Of a stretch of DNA of 20,796 bases, positions 14,361-20,796 are shown in pieces. Numbering within the stretch: the stretch's first letter is position 1; every line of letters starts with the position of its first letter. Both the position numbers and the translations under genes were made by a program. Source of the stretch: an uncultured Porphyromonadaceae bacterium (lineage in GTDB: Bacteria; Bacteroidota; Bacteroidia; Bacteroidales; Muribaculaceae); NCBI GenBank assembly GCA_900548705.1, contig URLF01000046.1:1-20796 (forward strand), written 5' to 3'. Below the pieces are notes generated by a model. It did not search any database. It saw only the letters and a program-made list of their open reading frames with translations, and was not told the origin of the DNA.

Positions 14361-15662
14361 TTGGTTCTGGATAATAAGACTTCATCAATAACTCTCCGGC
14401 AGGGATTGCTCGGCATATCCCCGGTGATTGTTTTCCTGATGCTGTATGTGGTGGTCTCCGCCTATGTCGGTGACTTCTACAAGATGCCCTTTTCCGTGGC
14501 GTTGCTTTGCGCCTCGGCCTGGGGTGTGGCAATCTCGAAGGGGAAACTGGTAGAACGCATAGAGGTTTATTCCAAGGCGGCCGCCCACTCCAATATCATA
14601 TATATGATTTGGATTTTCATCCTGGCAGGGGCGTTCGCCTCGTTGGCCCGGGAAATCGGGGCGGTGGAGGCCACTGTGGAGCTGACGCTGAGGTTGCTCC
14701 CCTCCTCGATGGTCGTGCCGGGGATGTTCGTGGCCGCCTGCTTCATATCGCTGGCTGTCGGGACATCGGTCGGCACGGTTGTCGCGCTGACCCCGCTGGC
14801 GGTTGAAATCGCCGAGGTGTCGGGTGGAAGCCCGGCCTTTATGGTGGCGGTGGTGCTGGGCGGCGCGTTTTTCGGCGACAACCTTTCATTCATTTCCGAT
14901 ACCACGATTGCGGCCACGAGGTCGCAGGGTTGCGATATGGCCGACAAGTTCAAGGCCAACATATGGCTCGCGCTTCCGGCGGCGGTGGTGACCCTGGCGG
15001 TATATATGGTCGAGAATGTCATCACTCCTGTCGCCCCGGTCCATCCCGGCGCTGACCCGTCGGTATGGCTGGTGGTGCCTTACCTGATTGTCATTGTGAC
15101 CGCCATCGCGCGTCTCAATGTCACCCTCGTGCTGACCGGCGGAACTGTCGCGGCGTTGATTATTGGGCTTGCGCAGGGTCACGGTGTGCTGGAGCTTTGC
15201 GGCTTTATGGGGGGCGGCATCGAGTCGATGGGTGGCTTGATTGTGATAACCCTCATGTCGGCCGGGATGCTTGGTCTGGTCAAGGCCTGCGGCGGTATAG
15301 AGTGGCTGTTGCAGGTGATGACGGCGCGGGTGAGCGGCAAACGTGGCGGTCAGGCGTGTATCGCCCTGCTGGTCAGTCTGGTAAATCTTTGCACGGCCAA
15401 CAACACTGTCGCCATAATCACTGTCGGCTCACTTTCGCGGGAAATCGCCCACCGGTTTGGCATATCCCCGAGGAAAAGCGCGTCGTTGCTCGACACCTGT
15501 TCCTGCATCGTGCAGTGTCTTATCCCGTATGGGGCGCAGACATTGCTTGCCTGCTCCCTCGCCGGGCTGTCACCCGCCGCACCTTTCCGCTATCTCTATT
15601 ATCCCTGGGCGCTTGCCGCCGGGGTGATTGTCTCGATTATCATAACCCGTAGCCGGAAATGA
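14361..15662 (+). CDS. NhaC-family Na+/H+ antiporter
   Basis: The 433-residue polytopic membrane protein has about 11-12 hydrophobic segments. Family landmarks are 'LAVGTSVGTVVALTPLAVEI' (131-150), 'VLGGAFFGDNLSFISDTT' (165-182) and the late 'NLCTANNTVAIITVGSLSREI' region. The 'GDN.S.ISDTT' block is characteristic of NhaC-type antiporters of the IT superfamily. The start is unusual: an in-frame stop lies at 14352-14354 and no ATG occurs before the first membrane segment, so TTG at 14361 is the best start (CTG at 14367 is an alternative). Its stop overlaps the next start codon (ATGA), implying translational coupling to the dihydrouridine synthase. Substrate could be Na+ or a coupled organic ion, as some NhaC homologues exchange malate/lactate. 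Confidence 0.88.
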   Translation: MVLDNKTSSITLRQGLLGISPVIVFLMLYVVVSAYVGDFYKMPFSVALLCASAWGVAISKGKLVERIEVYSKAAAHSNIIYMIWIFILAGAFASLAREIGAVEATVELTLRLLPSSMVVPGMFVAACFISLAVGTSVGTVVALTPLAVEIAEVSGGSPAFMVAVVLGGAFFGDNLSFISDTTIAATRSQGCDMADKFKANIWLALPAAVVTLAVYMVENVITPVAPVHPGADPSVWLVVPYLIVIVTAIARLNVTLVLTGGTVAALIIGLAQGHGVLELCGFMGGGIESMGGLIVITLMSAGMLGLVKACGGIEWLLQVMTARVSGKRGGQACIALLVSLVNLCTANNTVAIITVGSLSREIAHRFGISPRKSASLLDTCSCIVQCLIPYGAQTLLACSLAGLSPAAPFRYLYYPWALAAGVIVSIIITRSRK

Positions 15663-16576
15663 AGCTGTTTGTAGCCCCGTTGCAGGGATATACCGACGCG
15701 CCTTTCAGGCATTTCCACAGTCTGCTGTATGGCGGTGCCGACGGATATTTCTCACCCTTCCTCAGGATTGAGAAGGGGGAACCTGCCCGGCGGGCGATGC
15801 GCGACATCCTTTCACCCCTCGGTTGTGGCGACGGCTTTGTCCCGCAGATAATATTCCGCGACGCGGAGGAGTTCTCGGTTCTCGCGGAAACCCTTAAGGA
15901 TGCGGGATTCCGCCGCATCAATCTCAATATGGGATGCCCTTTCCCGCCACAGGTAAAGAAAGGACGCGGCGCGGGTTTCCTCCTGAAACCGGATGAATTG
16001 GCTAAAGTCGCGGCTTATGTGGCCGGGGACAGCGGGGTGGATTACTCCGTTAAGATGAGGCTGGGAGTGGATAACGCTGACCAATGGAAACCGTTGGCGG
16101 CGATACTGCGCGATATGCCGTTGGTGTATGTGACAGTCCATCCGCGCACGGCCCGGGAGCAATACCGTGGGAGCCTGCATCCCGACAGTTTCGAGGAGTT
16201 CGCTTCGGCGGTCGGGAAACCGGTGGTTTTCAACGGGGAGATACTCTCGCCGGCCGACATATCCGTCGTGAGGGAGAGATGGCCGTGGCTCCACGGGGTG
16301 ATGGCCGGACGGGGATTGCTGGCGCGGCCGTCTATGTTCGCCGAATGGCGCGAGGGTAGCGAATGGAGCCTTGAGCGGCGCACTACGGAGATGCTTCGTC
16401 TCCACTCCGCGTTATTGGACCATTACAGGCCGCTCCTGTGTGGCGACTCCCAGTTGCTGGCGAGGATGAAAAGCTTCTGGGAGTATTCCGAACTCCCTCA
16501 TCGTCAGCTCAAACGTATCGCCAAAGCCCGCTCGATGGCCGACTATGAGGAGGCTGTCAGGGAGGTGGGGAGATGA
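15659..16576 (+). CDS. dus: tRNA-dihydrouridine synthase
   Basis: The 305-residue flavoprotein reduces uridines in the tRNA D-loop using FMN and NADPH. The N-terminal 'FVAPLQGYTDAPFR' is the FMN-binding opening of the TIM barrel. 'NLNMGCPFP' carries the catalytic Cys93. 'SVKMRLG' (Lys132) and 'VTVHPRTAREQYRG' (His161) are FMN contacts, and 'VFNGEI' plus 'GVMAGRGLLARP' close the phosphate-binding side. The start ATG overlaps the stop of the antiporter gene by four bases. I cannot assign DusA, DusB or DusC specificity. No terminator is visible before the hflX promoter. Confidence 0.95.
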   Translation: MKLFVAPLQGYTDAPFRHFHSLLYGGADGYFSPFLRIEKGEPARRAMRDILSPLGCGDGFVPQIIFRDAEEFSVLAETLKDAGFRRINLNMGCPFPPQVKKGRGAGFLLKPDELAKVAAYVAGDSGVDYSVKMRLGVDNADQWKPLAAILRDMPLVYVTVHPRTAREQYRGSLHPDSFEEFASAVGKPVVFNGEILSPADISVVRERWPWLHGVMAGRGLLARPSMFAEWREGSEWSLERRTTEMLRLHSALLDHYRPLLCGDSQLLARMKSFWEYSELPHRQLKRIAKARSMADYEEAVREVGR

Positions 16577-16614
16577 ATTTCACACAGGGTGCGGAAATTA
16601 CCGCTGAAATTTGT

Positions 16615-16622
16615 TAACTTTG
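16615..16622 (+). promoter_or_regulatory. Promoter -7 box of the hflX operon
   Basis: TAACTTTG, followed by CAAG, matches TAnnTTTG and sits 89 bases before the hflX ATG. No convincing -33 TTTG is visible. The predicted leader (from about 16629) holds two small hairpins: CCGGA-AATA-TCCGG (16642-16655) and GCGGAAT-CC-ATTCCGC (16673-16688). Confidence 0.65.
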
Positions 16623-16711
16623 CAAGGGGATGCCGCCGACTCCGGAAATATCCGGCAAGCGCAGACCCCGGGGCGGAATCCATTCCGCTTTCTCACACAA
16701 ATATCCCATAG

Positions 16712-17962
16712 ATGAAAGACTTAGTAATCTCGAAGGAAACCACCGAAAGGGCCGTTGTCGTGGGGCTGATTACCCCCCGCCAGCCTGAGGGGAAGGTCAA
16801 TGAATATCTCGACGAACTCGAGTTCCTCGCCGACACTGCCGGCGGGGAGGTCGTGAAGCGTTTCACCCAGAAACTCGACAATCCCAACTCCGCCACGTTT
16901 GTCGGCAAAGGGAAGCTGGATGAAATAAAGGAGTATGTCGAGAAAAACGACATCGGCATGGTGATTTTCGATGATGACCTGTCGACCAAACAGATCGCCA
17001 ACATAGAAAAGGAGCTGCAGGTGAAGATTCTCGACCGTTCGAGCCTGATTCTCGACATATTCGCCAAACGCGCACAGACGGCGACGGCGAAGACACAAGT
17101 CGAACTTGCCCAGTATCAGTATCTGCTTCCCCGACTGACCCGCATGTGGACCCACCTCGAACGTCAGAAGGGTGGTATCGGTATGCGTGGCCCCGGTGAG
17201 ACCCAGATAGAGACCGACCGCCGTATCATCAAGCGGCGCATAGCCTGGCTGAAAGAGCAGCTCGGCGACATCGACCGCCAGAAGACCTTGCAGCGCAAGA
17301 ACCGTGGAAAGATGGCGCGTGTGGCTCTGGTGGGTTACACCAATGTCGGGAAGTCGACCCTGATGAACTTGCTGAGCAAGAGCGACGTGTTCGCCGAGAA
17401 CAAGCTTTTCGCCACACTCGACACGACGGTGCGCAAGGTGATTATCGACAACCTGCCGTTTCTGCTGACCGACACCGTCGGCTTTATCCGCAAGCTCCCG
17501 ACCAACCTGGTTGAGTCGTTCAAATCGACCCTTGACGAGGTGCGCGACGCCGACCTGCTGGTGCATGTGGTGGATATCTCCCATCCGCAGTTCGAGGAGC
17601 AGATCGAGGTGGTCAACAAGACCCTCGCGGAGGTGTGCGGTTCGGCCGACAAGCCTATGATTGTGGTGTTCAACAAGATTGACGCTTACAGCCATGTCCC
17701 CAAGGATGAGGATGACCTCACACCGCGTTCGCGCGAGAACATCCCCCTGGAGGAATTGAAGCAGACATGGATGAACCGTCTCGACCCGGGCAACTGTGTG
17801 TTCATCTCCGCCAAGAAGGGCACCAACATCGACGAGCTGAAGGAGAAGATTTACCAGAAGGCCAAGGAGATACATATGGCGCGTTTCCCCTACAATGATT
17901 TCCTTTTCCAGAAATATGACGATCTGGGGGAGAACGATGCCGAATCAGATACCGATGCCTGA
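16712..17962 (+). CDS. hflX: Ribosome-associated GTPase HflX
   Basis: The 416-residue protein is a P-loop GTPase that binds the 50S ribosomal subunit and is known to split stalled or stressed 70S ribosomes. The N-terminal HflX-specific domain includes 'SATFVGKGKLDEI' (60-72) and 'ILDRSSLILDIFAKRAQT' (106-123). The signature 'GGIGMRGPGETQIETDRR' spans 154-171. The G domain shows G1 'GYTNVGKST' (208-216), G3 'DTVGF' (254-258) and G4 'NKID' (321-324). Length and motif order are complete. It is the first gene behind the promoter at 16615, and its stop lies 16 bases before the dGTPase start used here. Confidence 0.97.
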   Translation: MKDLVISKETTERAVVVGLITPRQPEGKVNEYLDELEFLADTAGGEVVKRFTQKLDNPNSATFVGKGKLDEIKEYVEKNDIGMVIFDDDLSTKQIANIEKELQVKILDRSSLILDIFAKRAQTATAKTQVELAQYQYLLPRLTRMWTHLERQKGGIGMRGPGETQIETDRRIIKRRIAWLKEQLGDIDRQKTLQRKNRGKMARVALVGYTNVGKSTLMNLLSKSDVFAENKLFATLDTTVRKVIIDNLPFLLTDTVGFIRKLPTNLVESFKSTLDEVRDADLLVHVVDISHPQFEEQIEVVNKTLAEVCGSADKPMIVVFNKIDAYSHVPKDEDDLTPRSRENIPLEELKQTWMNRLDPGNCVFISAKKGTNIDELKEKIYQKAKEIHMARFPYNDFLFQKYDDLGENDAESDTDA

Positions 17963-17978
17963 ACAGAAAAGAAATATG

Positions 17979-19313
17979 ATGAGCTGGGAGCGTCTTGTCT
18001 CTGACAAGCGTTTCGGCCTGGAGGATTACCACGACCCGCGCCGTGGAAGCCGTACCGACTTTCAACGCGACTTCGACCGCCTGGTGTTCTCTTCCCCCTT
18101 CCGGCGGTTGCAGAACAAGACGCAGGTGTTCCCGCTTCCGGGTAGCATCTTTGTGCATAACCGTTTGACCCATAGCCTTGAAGTGGCGTCGGTCGGACGG
18201 TCGATGGCCAACGAGGTCGTCAATCTGATTATGCCGCGTCACGAGGGGACGGCTTCCGCCAAGGCTCTGGAGTCGATTGGCGACATCGTGGCTGCGGGGT
18301 GTCTGGCCCATGACATGGGCAATCCCCCTTTCGGTCATTCCGGAGAGAAGGCGATCGCCACATTCTTCTCGGAAGGGGAGGGGGCGGCGTTGAAGAAGCG
18401 ACTGACCCCGGCGCAATGGGCAGATTTGGTAAACTTCGAGGGTAACGCCAATGCCCTCAGGGTGTTGACCCATCAGTTCCAGGGGCGGCGCAGCGGGGGA
18501 TTCGCGATGACCTACTCCATGCTCGCCTCCATCGTGAAGTATCCCTATTCCTCGGGATTGTCGGGGGATAAGGGGAAGTTCGGTTTCTTCACCACCGAAG
18601 CCGACAGCTACCGCCGTATCGCTGCCGAACTGGGAATTCCCTCTCTGGAGGCTCCGGAGGGGGAACTGCGTTTCGCCCGTCATCCGCTGGTGTATATCGT
18701 GGAGGCGGCTGACGACATCTGCTATGAGGTGATGGACCTCGAGGATGCCCATAAACTGAAAATCGTCGGGTCTGACGAGATTATCGGCCTGTTCCTCTCT
18801 TTCCTCCCTGACGACCGCAAGGAACGGAGCATTGAGATAATGGGGCGGTTTGACGACCCGAATGAGAAAATCGCCTACCTCCGGTCGGGAGTGATAGGTG
18901 AACTGGTGACTGCCTGCGCCCGGGTGTTCGCCGACAATGAGGAGGCAATCCTCGCCGGGGAATTCCGGGGACGGTTGCTGGGACATGCGCCGGAACGCCT
19001 GCGCAGGGCGTATGAGCGGTGCAACGACTTGTCGTGGGCGAAGATTTACAAGGCCCGCGAGGTCGTCGATGTGGAACTTGCCGGTAACCGCATCATTACC
19101 TTCCTGCTTGAGAAGCTGGTGCATGCGGTCTGCAATCCCGACCTGAACTATTCGAGGCTGCTGCTGTCGCAGGTTCCGGAGCAATATGATGTCTCCTCAG
19201 CCGATCTTTTCTCCAAACTCCAGGGGGTTGTCGACCATGTTTCGGCCATGACCGATGTCTATGCCCTCGACCTTTTCCGTAAGCTCAACGGTATGAGTCT
19301 TCCGGCTGTCTGA
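17979..19313 (+). CDS. dgt: Deoxyguanosinetriphosphate triphosphohydrolase-like HD protein
   Basis: The 444-residue HD-domain protein hydrolyses dNTPs (classically dGTP) to the deoxynucleoside and triphosphate. 'DRLVFSSPFRRLQNKTQVFP' (33-52) is the typical N-terminal signature. Metal ligands are seen as His65 ('RLTHSLEV'), the HD pair His111-Asp112 ('CLAHDMGNPPFGH') and the Asp pair of 'VEAADDICYEVMDLEDAH'. I chose the ATG at 17979 ('MSWERLVSDKRFG') because relatives start with M-N/S-W. ATGs at 17976, 17955 and 17937 are alternatives, the last two overlapping hflX. It is probably translated from the hflX transcript. Substrate range among dNTPs cannot be read from sequence. Confidence 0.95.
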   Translation: MSWERLVSDKRFGLEDYHDPRRGSRTDFQRDFDRLVFSSPFRRLQNKTQVFPLPGSIFVHNRLTHSLEVASVGRSMANEVVNLIMPRHEGTASAKALESIGDIVAAGCLAHDMGNPPFGHSGEKAIATFFSEGEGAALKKRLTPAQWADLVNFEGNANALRVLTHQFQGRRSGGFAMTYSMLASIVKYPYSSGLSGDKGKFGFFTTEADSYRRIAAELGIPSLEAPEGELRFARHPLVYIVEAADDICYEVMDLEDAHKLKIVGSDEIIGLFLSFLPDDRKERSIEIMGRFDDPNEKIAYLRSGVIGELVTACARVFADNEEAILAGEFRGRLLGHAPERLRRAYERCNDLSWAKIYKAREVVDVELAGNRIITFLLEKLVHAVCNPDLNYSRLLLSQVPEQYDVSSADLFSKLQGVVDHVSAMTDVYALDLFRKLNGMSLPAV

Positions 19314-19328
19314 ACCGCCGGGGCGGAT

Positions 19329-20585
19329 ATGAAATTTGAACAGTTGCTTATGACAAGATTACTTATATCATTGCTGATGATGATTCCGATGTTCGCCGGC
19401 GCGGTTGCCGTGAAGGATGTCGAGAATGTGCATGTCAAGAACCGTACCCGCTATGTCACCGACATCGCCGGGATGCTCTCCCCGCAGGCTGTCGCGAGGG
19501 TCGATTCCCTGATGGCTGACGCGTGGCGGCAGTCTTCGGCCGAACCGGTGGTGGTGATTGTCGACAATCTCGACGGAGAGGACATCGATGACTACGCCAC
19601 CGAATTGTTCGAGCTTTGGAAGCCGGGAAAGAAGGACAAGGACAATGGTGTCATCCTGCTGATTTCCCGGGATGACCGTAAATTTGTCATCCGCACCGGT
19701 TACGGGGTGGAGGGTGTGCTGCCGGATGCCTTGTGCTGGACGATTCTCAATCAGACGATGAAGCCTTATTTCCAGCAAGGGGATTATGACGGCGGGGTGG
19801 TGGCCGCGGCTACCGACCTCAACAGGGTTTTGACCGATGAGGAGGCGAGGGCCGAACTTATGTCGAAATACAAGAATGACAGCGAGGGGGCCGGAGCTGA
19901 TGATTTCTTCAAGGTTTACCTCTCGATATGTCTGATTCTCCTGGTGGCGTTCGCGGTGTATTACTTCTGCCTGTTGGTGAATAGCCGGGGGAAGGATACC
20001 GCCGAGGCATACCATCTTTTTGAGAAAAACAAGCTGGCGGTGATGGTGCTGACCGCGGCCACATTGGGTATAATGGCTCCGGTGCTGATTGCCTGGCTGC
20101 TGACAATGAGGCATATCCGCACACGTCGCCATCTCTGTTCCAACTGCTCCACACCGATGACACGCCTTGACGAGGAGACCGACAACAAGTATCTCACCCC
20201 GGCGCAGGATGCCGAGGAACGGCTGAATTCAGTGGATTACGATGTGTGGCTCTGCCCGACCTGCAACCAGACCGAGATTATCCCCTTCATAAACCGGCAG
20301 AAAAACTATTCTGTTTGCCATGTCTGCGGTGCGCGTACCGCCGCGTTGGTTTCCGACCGAATCATCCGGCAGCCCACCACCATGTCATTCGGCCAGGGGG
20401 TGAAGACCTACCGCTGTTTCAACTGCCACAATATGACCAACCGCACTTACCAGATACCGAAAGTGGTGGCTCCTCCGGTAATCCTCGGAGGTGGCGGAGG
20501 GGGCTTCGGCGGAGGCGGTGGCTTCCCGGGAGGCTCCTTCGGCGGAGGAATGACCGGCGGCGGCGGATCGCGTGGCGGATGGTAA
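19329..20585 (+). CDS. TPM-domain membrane protein with two zinc-ribbon-like modules and a Gly-rich tail
   Basis: The 418-residue product has an N-terminal signal or anchor ('RLLISLLMMIPMFAGAVA'), then a TPM (DUF477/YgcG-like) domain at about 35-175 with 'VTDIAGMLSP', 'DNGVILLISRDDRKFVIRTG' and 'GYGVEGVLPDA' landmarks. Two transmembrane segments follow (about 196-217 and 236-259). Four CxxC pairs come next (Cys270/273, 309/312, 330/333, 363/366), which could fold as two four-Cys zinc ribbons. The tail (387-418) is Gly-rich, ending 'GGSRGGW', as in many YgcG-type proteins. TPM proteins lie in the cell envelope; phosphatase activity has been proposed for some. An ATG at 19350 is an alternative start that would put the Arg nearer the N-terminus. 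The gene follows dgt by 15 bases, so an hflX-dgt-TPM operon is likely. Confidence 0.85.
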   Translation: MKFEQLLMTRLLISLLMMIPMFAGAVAVKDVENVHVKNRTRYVTDIAGMLSPQAVARVDSLMADAWRQSSAEPVVVIVDNLDGEDIDDYATELFELWKPGKKDKDNGVILLISRDDRKFVIRTGYGVEGVLPDALCWTILNQTMKPYFQQGDYDGGVVAAATDLNRVLTDEEARAELMSKYKNDSEGAGADDFFKVYLSICLILLVAFAVYYFCLLVNSRGKDTAEAYHLFEKNKLAVMVLTAATLGIMAPVLIAWLLTMRHIRTRRHLCSNCSTPMTRLDEETDNKYLTPAQDAEERLNSVDYDVWLCPTCNQTEIIPFINRQKNYSVCHVCGARTAALVSDRIIRQPTTMSFGQGVKTYRCFNCHNMTNRTYQIPKVVAPPVILGGGGGGFGGGGGFPGGSFGGGMTGGGGSRGGW

Positions 20586-20666
20586 CCCGTTGGCTGACAT
20601 TTCGTTGAAAATGCCATCGCTCTATGAACCATCGAGCCGCCCCCGGCGTTAAACTGACAAAGGATA

Positions 20667-20796
20667 ATGATGACGGGTGAGGTCAAAAACCTCCCTCGGG
20701 ATGTTGGAAGCGACATCCGCCCCAAAATTCAAGCAAAACGGATTCCCCGCCATCTGGCGGAGCATCCCTCACAAGAAACGGCGGTTGCCCCCGGTG
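20667..20796 (+). CDS. Possible partial ORF running off the window
   Basis: From ATG at 20667 (AAAGGATA just upstream) the frame stays open for 43 codons to the window end. I do not recognise the product ('MMTGEVKNLPRDVGSD' and onward). It is short, contains several small inverted repeats and could be chance. The 81 bases between the TPM gene and this ATG show no clear terminator or promoter. Confidence 0.25.
   Translation, partial: MMTGEVKNLPRDVGSDIRPKIQAKRIPRHLAEHPSQETAVAPG

Noticed and set aside
16721..17875. 384-codon open frame on the - strand
   Set aside because: It is antisense to hflX, which has all G motifs; no motif in the shadow frame.
17802..19184. 460-codon open frame on the - strand
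   Set aside because: It is antisense to dgt, which has an intact HD motif; the shadow is His/Arg/Pro-rich without domains.
20447..20725. Pro-rich 92-codon frame on the - strand
   Set aside because: The Pro-rich run is simply the antisense of the Gly-rich tail of the TPM protein.
1..20796. CRISPR array, tRNA/rRNA genes, insertion sequences or prophage
   Set aside because: No regularly spaced direct repeats, no tRNA-like cloverleaf noticed, and no transposase, integrase or phage protein among the translated frames.

Overview
The window looks like a chromosomal segment of a gut Bacteroidales bacterium, most likely from the Muribaculaceae (S24-7) or a close relative. This rests on five TAnnTTTG-type -7 promoter boxes, weak or absent Shine-Dalgarno sequences, a moderately GC-rich codon style, secreted proteins ending in a Bacteroidales-type 'DGRR...GIYIVRQG' tail, and a GH26/GH130/epimerase mannan operon as described in Bacteroides. 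The species assignment is inference.

Layout. (1) 2-4312, + strand: the end of a GH26 beta-mannanase, a GH130 mannosylglucose phosphorylase, a GPH-family sugar/cation symporter and a cellobiose/mannobiose 2-epimerase. Together they match the known intracellular beta-1,4-mannan route: mannan is cut to mannobiose, which is imported, epimerised to mannosyl-glucose and phosphorolysed to mannose-1-phosphate plus glucose. A strong intrinsic terminator closes the operon. (2) 4436-9056, + strand: two separately transcribed genes for large secreted proteins built from tandem beta-sandwich-like modules (three in one, five in the other) with near-identical C-terminal tails. Their promoters share an upstream element at identical spacing. 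This is the least explained part of the window. (3) 9273-12435, - strand: cytoplasmic type I asparaginase (ansA) downstream of methionyl-tRNA synthetase (metG). (4) 12478-12505: divergent promoters whose -7 boxes form a perfect inverted repeat. (5) 12535-16576, + strand: a secreted propeller-like protein, an NhaC-family Na+/H+ antiporter with an apparent TTG start, and a tRNA-dihydrouridine synthase that overlaps the antiporter gene by 4 bases. (6) 16615-20585, + strand: hflX, dgt and a TPM-domain membrane protein with two zinc-ribbon-like modules, tightly spaced behind one promoter. (7) 20586-20796: an edge region with several small hairpins and a possible open frame running off the window.

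I found no tRNA, rRNA, CRISPR array, insertion sequence or phage gene. Most genes are housekeeping or known carbohydrate metabolism. The best candidate for something undescribed is the pair of tandem-module secreted proteins with their shared promoter element; nothing in the sequence tells me their ligand.
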